Source: Saprospiraceae bacterium
GTDB taxonomy: Bacteria; Bacteroidota; Bacteroidia; Chitinophagales; Saprospiraceae
Reading direction: 5' to 3'
DNA: 64,000 nt
NCBI GenBank assembly: GCA_016710585.1
Contig: JADJVN010000046.1
Span: 328,637 to 392,636 of the forward strand
Position 1 is the stretch's first letter; each line of letters opens with the position of its first letter. The notes under the pieces were generated by a model, which had not been told where the DNA came from, did no database searches, and saw only the letters and a program-made list of their open reading frames with translations. Position numbers and translations under genes: made by a program. Shown piece after piece: positions 42,755-50,046 of the stretch.

Positions 42755-44209
42755 TCATTTTTTCCAGGGTAAATTGTTAAGTACGTTTGAAGCAATCTGT
42801 CTTCCTAACTCTACTCCAGCATCACAATCCATTCTAAAATGTACACCTAGATAAACTCTCGATTTAGCATTTTCATCTGCAGCGCTGATAAAAGAATTAT
42901 ATTGTCTTGGTTTACCGTTAAACTCAAATTGGGAAGCATGACAGTTATCTAAATATTCATAATTGGCCCCAAATATATTTTCTAATATAATTGCACTTCC
43001 TCCACCAAATGTTGCATGACCTGACGGATATGCAGGAAAAGCAGGAGTGACACCATTAACTCCATTAATTTTGTTTACCAATAATGGCTCCCATTGTGGA
43101 TCTATTTCTCTTTTGATAAAATTTTCAGGCCGTTCTACTTTATAATGCCATTTTGAGTACCAACATGCAACTCCAAAATCATTTAGTGCAATACCAAGCT
43201 TCGCAACACCTTCAACCGATTTTTCTAAATTGCTTCTTTCCTTTTCAATGATTTGATTAAAAATAGCTAGCATCCTCAGAGGTGGACTAAATGTCAACCC
43301 AACGATATCATCACTCCAAAATTCTGCAATCCATTTCTCTTCATAACTCATCGAAGCATTACAAGTATTATACACTTGTAGAGCTTCAGAATAAAAACTT
43401 GATTTGGGATTATTGCTATAAGGAATAGGAGCTTTACACAATTTTTGAGATTCTGTTATTGCAAAAGTTCTTACTCTCCCCCAAAGTGGAAACATCCCAC
43501 CATCACCATTATCATTAGTTGGATTCCAAATTCCTGGGATTGCTTTTCCACTATTATCCAAAAGTTCTTTCTTCCAAGGGTAATAGTTAATTTTTGAAGG
43601 ATCATTATTTAATGGGTTCAAATCAGCTTCATGCCCAAATTTATCAGTGACAGACCATTCCCAAATTGCTTTAGAAACAGATTTTCCCCAATCAAGTGAA
43701 TTTTTTATCTCCTCTGGATTGATTAAAATTTCATACTTAGACGCAAAACTTGATCTCAACTCATCTATTTTTAAATGAACTTCAGCGTTGGTTAAATGAC
43801 CTGCTCCACCTATGAAAATTGTATTTTTATAAAAATTATGCAGCAAATAAGCATAACTTTCGTTCAAAGCAGAAGGCCAATGAATTCTCTTATTTTGTTC
43901 TAACTTTGGAATAGTTAACTCTGACCCCCAAGTATTAGAAATTGAATTAAAAGAAGGCATTCCAGGTACGCAGATCTCATAAGCTGCTAAACCAATATAT
44001 GATAAAGCTCTCGGTCCTGGACCAGGTCTATATCCCATAGCATCCCGATCAATTTGAAGTATCAATTCATTCCATTTATAAATGACATCATTTGAGTGTT
44101 CTGATACAAAATTAGAATTACTAGAATTCTCATTAGACTTTCGACAATTCGCAAAAACTAAAATTAAGGCTAAAAAAATTAACCTTAAATACATTCTATT
44201 AGGCTCCAT
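42755..44209 (-). CDS. Vanadium-dependent haloperoxidase-like / PAP2 lipoprotein
   Basis: A 484-residue exported protein (leader ending FANC). All pocket motifs are present: K353-x6-R360-P, PSGH at 395-398 with acid-base His398, and S450-R451-x5-H457 (the vanadate-coordinating His). The spacing between these matches the haloperoxidase/PAP2 family. Peroxidation of halides or an acid phosphatase activity are both possible; the sequence does not decide. Compare the catalytically altered paralogue at 2393-3736. It is divergent from the broken TonB receptor gene. Confidence 0.85.
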   Translation of the reverse strand: MEPNRMYLRLIFLALILVFANCRKSNENSSNSNFVSEHSNDVIYKWNELILQIDRDAMGYRPGPGPRALSYIGLAAYEICVPGMPSFNSISNTWGSELTIPKLEQNKRIHWPSALNESYAYLLHNFYKNTIFIGGAGHLTNAEVHLKIDELRSSFASKYEILINPEEIKNSLDWGKSVSKAIWEWSVTDKFGHEADLNPLNNDPSKINYYPWKKELLDNSGKAIPGIWNPTNDNGDGGMFPLWGRVRTFAITESQKLCKAPIPYSNNPKSSFYSEALQVYNTCNASMSYEEKWIAEFWSDDIVGLTFSPPLRMLAIFNQIIEKERSNLEKSVEGVAKLGIALNDFGVACWYSKWHYKVERPENFIKREIDPQWEPLLVNKINGVNGVTPAFPAYPSGHATFGGGSAIILENIFGANYEYLDNCHASQFEFNGKPRQYNSFISAADENAKSRVYLGVHFRMDCDAGVELGRQIASNVLNNLPWKK

Positions 44210-44304
44210 ATTAAATAAAAATTAAATATTTAACAGTTTAAAATTAAAATACTTACAAAAACCATGCCTATTCATTCTCTCTAAACATGATTAATATTTA
44301 GATG

Positions 44305-44312
44305 CAAAATTA
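44305..44312 (-). promoter_or_regulatory. Candidate -7 box (TAATTTTG) of the haloperoxidase gene
   Basis: A perfect TAnnTTTG on the minus strand, about 95 bases before the start codon, in the 225-base gap to the divergent receptor gene. On the plus strand TAATTTCG at 44406-44413 is a one-mismatch candidate for that receptor. Nothing else is seen in this gap. Confidence 0.35.
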
Positions 44313-44434
44313 GTTAAAAGTCATTTTATTTATTTTAAATATTATCATCATTAAGTATATTATTTTACATATAAATTTATTTTATATAAAAAATAAAAAT
44401 AATACTAATTTCGCAATCAAATCAAACAAAAAAT

Positions 44435-45364
44435 ATGCATAAAAATCTTTCACAAAATTTAATATTAGCATTTATGCTAATTACAATATACTTATCAGGA
44501 CAAAAACAGATCTCTGGAAAAATCAATGACTCCAAAACGGGAGATGCGATTTTTGGCGCTGTAATTAAAGTTGTTGGTGCTAACATTGGAACCACCTCAG
44601 ATATCAATGGGAATTATAAGCTCAATGTTCCAGACAATTCAATTTTGGAAATTTATTATACAGGTTATACTACAAAATCATATGACTTAAGCTCAGCTAA
44701 CAGTTATGATTTTCTTCTTGATGAATCAAACACATCTCTTGATCAGGTAATTGTAATCGGAACTCGAAAGCCTGGAAGAGTTTTGATGGAAACCACAGTG
44801 CCCATAGATGTAGTCAATGTAAAACAATCCAGTCAAAACACTGGAAGGATGGATCTAACCTCAATATTGAATTATTCCGCACCTTCCATGAATTATAATA
44901 AGCAATCAGGTTCGGATGGCGCAGACCATATTGATCTGGCTACATTAAGAGGCCTTGGTCCAGATCAAACACTTGTACTTATCAATGGCAAGAGAAGGCA
45001 TCAAACCGCATTTGTTGCTGTTTTTGGCACCAGAGGTAGAGGAAATTCAGGTACGGATTTGAATGCATTTCCCGCAGCTGCTATAGACAGAGTGGAGATA
45101 CTCAGAGACGGAGCAGCGGCGCAATATGGATCTGACGCTATTGCAGGTGTCATCAATATTATATTAAAACGAAATACTGGATGGACTGCAAATTTGGGTT
45201 ACTCTTCATATTTCGACAAAAAATTTAATCCTGCTTTTAAATCTTCTTTAAATCAATATGTTTTTGAAAATAAATTGGATGGTGGCAATTTATCAGCTGA
45301 TCTAAATTATGGCTTATCGCTCGGCAAGAAAGGGGATTTGCCAATTTTACTGCAAACTATATAA
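44435..45364 (+). CDS. TonB-dependent receptor, N-terminal part (gene interrupted by a frameshift)
   Basis: The first 309 residues of an iron-complex-type TonB-dependent receptor. A leader is followed by a CarboxypepD_reg-like beta sandwich (about 25-105, with GAVIKVVGANIGTTSDINGNY) and the plug domain with SGSDGADHIDLATLRGLGPDQ, LVLINGKRRH and ILRDGAAAQYGSDAIAGVINI. The frame ends at 45362-45364 after residues that no longer look like a barrel. Continuing in the next frame after a one-base insertion at the G run 45332-45335 gives GFANFTANYITTQKTFRQ, typical barrel sequence, up to the second fragment. SusC-type TonB-box features are not evident. Confidence 0.8.
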   Translation: MHKNLSQNLILAFMLITIYLSGQKQISGKINDSKTGDAIFGAVIKVVGANIGTTSDINGNYKLNVPDNSILEIYYTGYTTKSYDLSSANSYDFLLDESNTSLDQVIVIGTRKPGRVLMETTVPIDVVNVKQSSQNTGRMDLTSILNYSAPSMNYNKQSGSDGADHIDLATLRGLGPDQTLVLINGKRRHQTAFVAVFGTRGRGNSGTDLNAFPAAAIDRVEILRDGAAAQYGSDAIAGVINIILKRNTGWTANLGYSSYFDKKFNPAFKSSLNQYVFENKLDGGNLSADLNYGLSLGKKGDLPILLQTI

Positions 45365-45486
45365 CGACTCAAAAAACATTTAGACAAGTTTTAGATACTT
45401 CAAACTTATTTGCAAATTCAAATGCTTTACCGATAAATATTTATCGCAGAGCAAATGGTGATGGATCTGTTAATCAATTTGGCTTA

Positions 45487-47208
45487 ATGATGAATCTTGA
45501 ACTCCCCATTAAATCTAACATCAATTTTTATTCTTTTGGAGGACTTAATATTAAAAGTTCAGATGCCTATGCTTTTACAAGAAATTTCTCTGCGAGACCA
45601 GAACGTTTTGTTACTGATTCATCTGGAGCAATGATTGAAAAAACTGGAATTATTTTTAAAACCAGTGACAATGAAAGTTATTACAATCCTCATATACAAA
45701 CAAGAGTAAAAGACTATTCTATCGCTGTGGGTTTAAAGGGTGAAATGTCAAATGGATGGGGATGGGATTTATCTAATGTGCTAGGTCGAAATGATTTTCA
45801 CTTTTATGGAGATAAAACTTTTAATGCATCTTCTGGTGATATCAATAAAAATCATTTTGATGATGGTGGATTTTCTTTTTTACAAAACACAAGTAATTTT
45901 AGTTTAAATAAACAATTATTTACAAAACTCCATTTAGGGATTGGAGGTGAACTCAGAGTGGAAAATTATCAACTTTATTCTGGTGAACTGGCTTCATATA
46001 AGAATATAAATCCTGCTTTGGAAAAAGCTAGTGGATCCCAGGGTTTTCCTGGCTACCAACCAAATGATGAGTCTAATGAAAGTCGAACTGCTATAGGAAT
46101 GTATGTTGATGGTGAATATGATCTCACAACAAATGTTCTTTTGAACACTGCAATACGATTTGAGAATTACTCTGATTTTGGTTTTACAGCAACTTATAAA
46201 TTAGCTACTCGTGTTAAGCTTTTTAACAATTTCAATTTAAGAGCATCTTCCTCTACTGGATTTAGGGCTCCTTCACTACAACAGATAAATTTTAGTTCAA
46301 CTTTTACAACTGTTCAAGGTGGCCAAATTTCAGAAGTTAAGATAGCTCCAAATCAAAATGAAATTACAAAAGCTGCTGGTATCGAAGATTTAACTGAAGA
46401 AAAATCGCTTAACTTAAATGTAGGATTTACATTCAGACCAGTTCAAAATTTTAGTATTACCGTAGATGCGTACCAAGTTAAAGTCAAAGACAGAATTGTA
46501 TTATCAGGTCAATTTTCAGCTGAAGATACGACATTAAATACTGAACTGACATCAAAACTCAAAGCACTAAATGTCTCTCTCGCACAATTCTTTGCTAATG
46601 CCGTAAACACTACAAATAAAGGTATCGATGTTGTTTTAGATTATAATAATCAATTTGGTGCTCATACATTTAGAACAATTTATACTGCTAATTTTCAAAA
46701 AATGACCATTGATAAAATTAATGTACCAAGCAAACTAAATAATACAGAAGCTCTTCGATCAAATTTTTTAAGTAGCAGAGAACAAACATTTATTTTAGCA
46801 TCAGCACCTTCAGTTAAGCAAGCAATTAACTTGGAGTATGGATATAAAAAGAATGTCATTGGATTAAGGTTAACTCTTTTTGGCAGAACTGTAATCCAAG
46901 GATATGGTGAAGATGGATTAGGTATTAACCCAGTGGTCCCAACTGATGCAGACGAAACTATTAAAGTAGCAGATGAATACATTTATAAAGCTAAGCTGGT
47001 TACTGATTTTTATTACTCATACAAACTTTTTAAGTCGGGTCAAATAAGTATAGGGGTTGATAATTTGCTAAATGTTCATCCTGATTTCGGAGCTAGAAAA
47101 GAAGCGAAATACTGGGCATATAACACAGAAACAGGAGGTCCTTGGGATGCTGTCCAAATGGGCTTTAATGGTATGAGAATATTTGGGAAAATTGGCATTA
47201 GTTTTTAA
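45487..47208 (+). CDS. TonB-dependent receptor, barrel part (same gene as 44435-45364)
   Basis: The C-terminal 22-stranded barrel portion of the same receptor; the open frame reaches back to about 45335. It contains SSTGFRAPSLQQINFSSTF and ends in NLLNVHPDFG ... FGKIGISF, the usual aromatic C-terminus of an outer-membrane barrel. Restored, the gene is 44435-47208, about 924 residues. It is one of four consecutive genes carrying a single-base frameshift. A sequencing or assembly error and true gene loss are both possible. Confidence 0.75.
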   Translation: MMNLELPIKSNINFYSFGGLNIKSSDAYAFTRNFSARPERFVTDSSGAMIEKTGIIFKTSDNESYYNPHIQTRVKDYSIAVGLKGEMSNGWGWDLSNVLGRNDFHFYGDKTFNASSGDINKNHFDDGGFSFLQNTSNFSLNKQLFTKLHLGIGGELRVENYQLYSGELASYKNINPALEKASGSQGFPGYQPNDESNESRTAIGMYVDGEYDLTTNVLLNTAIRFENYSDFGFTATYKLATRVKLFNNFNLRASSSTGFRAPSLQQINFSSTFTTVQGGQISEVKIAPNQNEITKAAGIEDLTEEKSLNLNVGFTFRPVQNFSITVDAYQVKVKDRIVLSGQFSAEDTTLNTELTSKLKALNVSLAQFFANAVNTTNKGIDVVLDYNNQFGAHTFRTIYTANFQKMTIDKINVPSKLNNTEALRSNFLSSREQTFILASAPSVKQAINLEYGYKKNVIGLRLTLFGRTVIQGYGEDGLGINPVVPTDADETIKVADEYIYKAKLVTDFYYSYKLFKSGQISIGVDNLLNVHPDFGARKEAKYWAYNTETGGPWDAVQMGFNGMRIFGKIGISF

Positions 47209-47256
47209 CCTCATATAGATGCTATGCTTTGTTAAAGCATGTTATTAAATCGAAAT

Positions 47257-47291
47257 AAAAAAGCCTTTGATTTTAACATCAAAGGCTTTTT
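47257..47291. terminator. Bidirectional terminator between converging genes
   Basis: Stem GCCTTTGAT (47263-47271) / ATCAAAGGC (47278-47286) with a 6-base loop, extended by A-T pairs and flanked by A6 upstream and T5 downstream. It sits between the stops of the receptor (47208) and the TPR gene (47311) and should terminate both strands. Confidence 0.85.
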
Positions 47292-47310
47292 CTTTAAGCT
47301 TTAAAATAAA

Positions 47311-48219
47311 TTACTTATTTAATATTGTCAAATTATTTACAGCTTCTTGATCTGCTGGATCAAGTGAAGTAACTTGTTCGAAATATAATTTTGCATTAGC
47401 TTTATCATTTTGTTTTACAAAATAATAGCCAATATATTTATTTGCTTCAATCAGATTCTTTTTATTTTTTTCGCGATCAACAGAAGCAAACTCAATATAC
47501 TTTTCATAAAATGGTTTGGCCAAAAACTGAATTCCATCTGGATCTATACCATTTGCACATCTTGCTCTCATCAACCATCCTTGAGCATAGTTTGGAGTTT
47601 TTTCGACAACTTTTGCAAAAACAGCATCAGACTCTGCATATCTGCTTTCATAATACAAAGCTAATGCATTGTAATAGAGCTCTGTATTAGAAAGCGGTTT
47701 GATCGCATTTTTCTTATCATACCAAAGAATTGCATCTTTATAATTCTTGTTGTCATAATTGCTCTTTGCTAACATGCCATAAATTTCTTCCGATCTTGTT
47801 GAATCTTTTTCAATAAGTTTTGCATACATAGCATCAGCAATATCCATGCGCTTAATATTTGCAGCTGCTTTAGCATAATATTCATAATCAGAAGAATAAG
47901 ATTTTCTTGTTGGATCTTTTTCAATTGCTTCAAATAGCAATTTACTCTGATCGAATGCTTCTTGAAACTTTCCTGATTCAAAATATGACCATGCTAACCA
48001 TCTATGAACTGAATACTGTTCTGGATTGGTCGCCAAGATCTTTTTACCTTCATCTATTGCTCTTGGATAATCCTTTGCTTGAAAACATAAGAACTTAGTC
48101 AATCTCACTTTTGCATCAATGTCAGATCCAGCGAGAGCTACGTATTTCTCTAAAACAGGTAGTACTTTATCATATTTACCTGCCCGAATATACAATTCTA
48201 TAAGCTCTTTATAAGCCAA
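47311..48219 (-). CDS. TPR protein, C-terminal part (gene interrupted by a frameshift)
   Basis: A TPR array (repeats such as AWSYFESGKFQEAFDQSK, YYNALALYYESRYAESDAVFAKV, YIGYYFVKQNDKANAKLYFEQVTSLDPA). The open frame extends upstream of 48219 to the same point where the N-terminal piece stops. If one A of the run corresponding to 48264-48266 is removed, the sequence reads on as YDLAIDRLEASSKISPNYALAYKEL, joining the two without loss. The TTG used as start by simple ORF calling is therefore internal. Confidence 0.75.
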   Translation of the reverse strand: MAYKELIELYIRAGKYDKVLPVLEKYVALAGSDIDAKVRLTKFLCFQAKDYPRAIDEGKKILATNPEQYSVHRWLAWSYFESGKFQEAFDQSKLLFEAIEKDPTRKSYSSDYEYYAKAAANIKRMDIADAMYAKLIEKDSTRSEEIYGMLAKSNYDNKNYKDAILWYDKKNAIKPLSNTELYYNALALYYESRYAESDAVFAKVVEKTPNYAQGWLMRARCANGIDPDGIQFLAKPFYEKYIEFASVDREKNKKNLIEANKYIGYYFVKQNDKANAKLYFEQVTSLDPADQEAVNNLTILNK

Positions 48220-48259
48220 TGCATAATTTGGTGAAATCTTTGAGGAAGCCTCTAGTCTA

Positions 48260-48895
48260 TCAATTTGCTAAATCGTATTGCTTGCTTGATGACCATATTC
48301 TTGCCATTTTAACATATGTCTCTGGATCATTCTTATCTTTTTTTACAGCAGTTTCATAGCTATTCATTGCATTTCCCAGATCATTATTTAAAAAGTAAGC
48401 ATCACCTAGTTTAATCCAATATTTTGCAACTGAAGGATCAATATCCCTTGCCTTAACAAGTAATGGTAAAGCGTCAATAGCGCGTGGATTTTTTGATTTT
48501 AAGTAAGCATCTCCAGCAAGTGCATGTATGAAATGGTTTTTAGAATTACCTTTTAATGCTGCATCAATCTGTTTTTTTGCTTCTTGAAAATTGCCATTAT
48601 CCAAATCCAATTTTGCCAATCCAACACGACATGCATCGCACTTACTTGAAACTTCAAGACCTTTATTAAATGCAGTCCTTGCTCCTTCATAATTTTCAAG
48701 TGCATAATTGACTTCGCCAATATAATATTGGTATATTGTATTTTTAGGATCCATGACATTTAACTTGATAAACGTCTTCATGGCATCACCATAATTTTCA
48801 TTCTCTAACTGCATGATCCCATCCTCAAGTTTTTGAGCTGAAACATTCATAATATATGTTGCAGTAATGACTACTACATAAAAAAGTCTTTTCAT
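48260..48895 (-). CDS. TPR protein, N-terminal part (same gene as 47311-48219)
   Basis: The amino-terminal portion of the same periplasmic TPR protein. I start at the ATG at 48895, which gives a clean signal peptide (MKRLFYVVVITATYIM to VSAQ); an in-frame ATG at 48943 adds 16 residues. TPR units follow (YQYYIGEVNYALENYEGARTA, HALAGDAYLKSKNPRAIDA). The frame stops early at LAN*. Restored length from 48943 would be about 543 residues. Similar large TPR proteins in Bacteroidota often follow exbB-exbD-tonB clusters and a PstS-like gene; here the PstS-like gene is directly upstream. Confidence 0.75.
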   Translation of the reverse strand: MKRLFYVVVITATYIMNVSAQKLEDGIMQLENENYGDAMKTFIKLNVMDPKNTIYQYYIGEVNYALENYEGARTAFNKGLEVSSKCDACRVGLAKLDLDNGNFQEAKKQIDAALKGNSKNHFIHALAGDAYLKSKNPRAIDALPLLVKARDIDPSVAKYWIKLGDAYFLNNDLGNAMNSYETAVKKDKNDPETYVKMARIWSSSKQYDLAN

Positions 48896-49040
48896 CAGAT
48901 TTAGCTTTTCAATTTTAAAAGCTGCAAAAATAGATTTTTTCATAATTATATTTTTAATTTTTTACAACTACTTGTTTAAGTCTTTGACGTATAATATAAT
49001 CGAAATATAAAAATTTTATGTTAATTTTATATTAAAAATA

Positions 49041-49271
49041 CTATTTTATGACCTTAAAGTCTTTGTTTTTGAGCTCAATCAACCTTTCAGATTGATATTT
49101 TGGCAATAAGCCAGCTTTTAACATGATTTTTTGCCCAATTTCACCTGCAACAAAAGAAGCAAATCCCAAGCCAAGATCACTTTTACCTGAACGTGAAATA
49201 AAATAGATATCTCTACAGAAAGGATACAAATTATCTTGAAGATTGTATTGAAAAGGAAAAAATGAACCCAT
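49041..49271 (-). CDS. PstS-like substrate-binding protein, C-terminal part (frameshifted gene)
   Basis: The C-terminal 76 residues of a phosphate-type periplasmic binding protein: FQYNLQDNLYPFCRDIYFIS and DLGLGFASFVAGEIGQKIMLKAGLLPKYQ, the closing part of PstS-like folds. It overlaps the upstream frame. Removing one A from the A6 run at 49257-49262 makes the upstream frame continue as HGFIFPFQYNLQDNL, joining both pieces into about 302 residues. Confidence 0.7.
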   Translation of the reverse strand: MGSFFPFQYNLQDNLYPFCRDIYFISRSGKSDLGLGFASFVAGEIGQKIMLKAGLLPKYQSERLIELKNKDFKVIK

Positions 49272-49950
49272 GTTGGATCGAATCTTTAGGGCGAGAAATA
49301 GCCAATAACCTGACTTTACTTAAAATTTCTTTTGCTTTTGGATCATCAGAATCACTGATCTCACTCCAATCAAAACATGCAATAGAAGATGGGCTTTGAT
49401 TTAAATGCTCTATGATTTTATCTTTATTTTCAGCAGCAAACACATTCTTAGAAAATTTATCACCATTAAACTTTTTTAGCAAATATTGACTGATACCAGA
49501 ATTTGCATTTTCAATAACCAATAAATTCCCAACTTTTAAACTATTCATTGCGATTTGGCTAATACTTTCAAAACTATATGTAGAATCAGCGCTACTTTTG
49601 TTACTAACGAATGCAATTGCTGTCCTCGCTAATTCATAGTGGCGTGGAACCAGTTTTTTATGATTTAAAAAGTTAATTTCAACACTATCCAGTGCTCTGG
49701 ATAAAATAATAATTTCTGTACTATCATAAAGAAATTTTTTAATAATATTAATCTCATCTAAATAAATTAAATTCACTTTTGCATAAGGATAGTTTCTTTC
49801 AAAAACTTCCTTTTGCTGATCCATGATAGCTCTTAGATTTGAGTCAACAAAAATATCAACTTCCCCAGTAGTTGGCGAACTTTGAGAGCTAAAATCTCTT
49901 TTACATGAAATTGTAATTACCAAAAAAATAAAAAAAATCTTATAATTCAT
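49231..49950 (-). CDS. PstS-like periplasmic binding lipoprotein, N-terminal part (same gene)
   Basis: The N-terminal about 225 residues: lipoprotein leader ending ITISCKRD, then GEVDIFVDSNLRAIMDQQKEVFERNYPYAKVNLIYLDE and VGNLLVIENANSGISQYLLKKFNG, the substrate-binding regions of a PstS-type fold. In Bacteroidota such proteins often accompany ExbB-ExbD-TonB rather than a PstABC transporter. The last residues (SFSIQSSR) are out of frame. A phosphate specificity is not shown. Confidence 0.7.
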   Translation of the reverse strand: MNYKIFFIFLVITISCKRDFSSQSSPTTGEVDIFVDSNLRAIMDQQKEVFERNYPYAKVNLIYLDEINIIKKFLYDSTEIIILSRALDSVEINFLNHKKLVPRHYELARTAIAFVSNKSSADSTYSFESISQIAMNSLKVGNLLVIENANSGISQYLLKKFNGDKFSKNVFAAENKDKIIEHLNQSPSSIACFDWSEISDSDDPKAKEILSKVRLLAISRPKDSIQHGFIFSFSIQSSR

Positions 49951-50046
49951 AAAATCACTTATAGTTCACTAATAACGAATTTAAGTTCGTGTATGTTGAT
50001 ATTGCGATTAGTTTATGCGACTTTTAAATAACTAAACATTCAAGTA

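Noticed and set aside
45332..45364. Programmed -1 frameshift in the receptor
   Set aside because: The in-frame codons AAG AAA GGG GAT do not form a slippery heptamer whose tRNAs could re-pair, no stimulatory hairpin is evident, and three neighbouring genes have similar single-base breaks.
47224..47240. Small hairpin ATGCTTT-gtt-AAAGCAT after the receptor gene
   Set aside because: It has a short stem, a 3-base loop and no U-tract; the much stronger hairpin at 47257-47291 explains termination.
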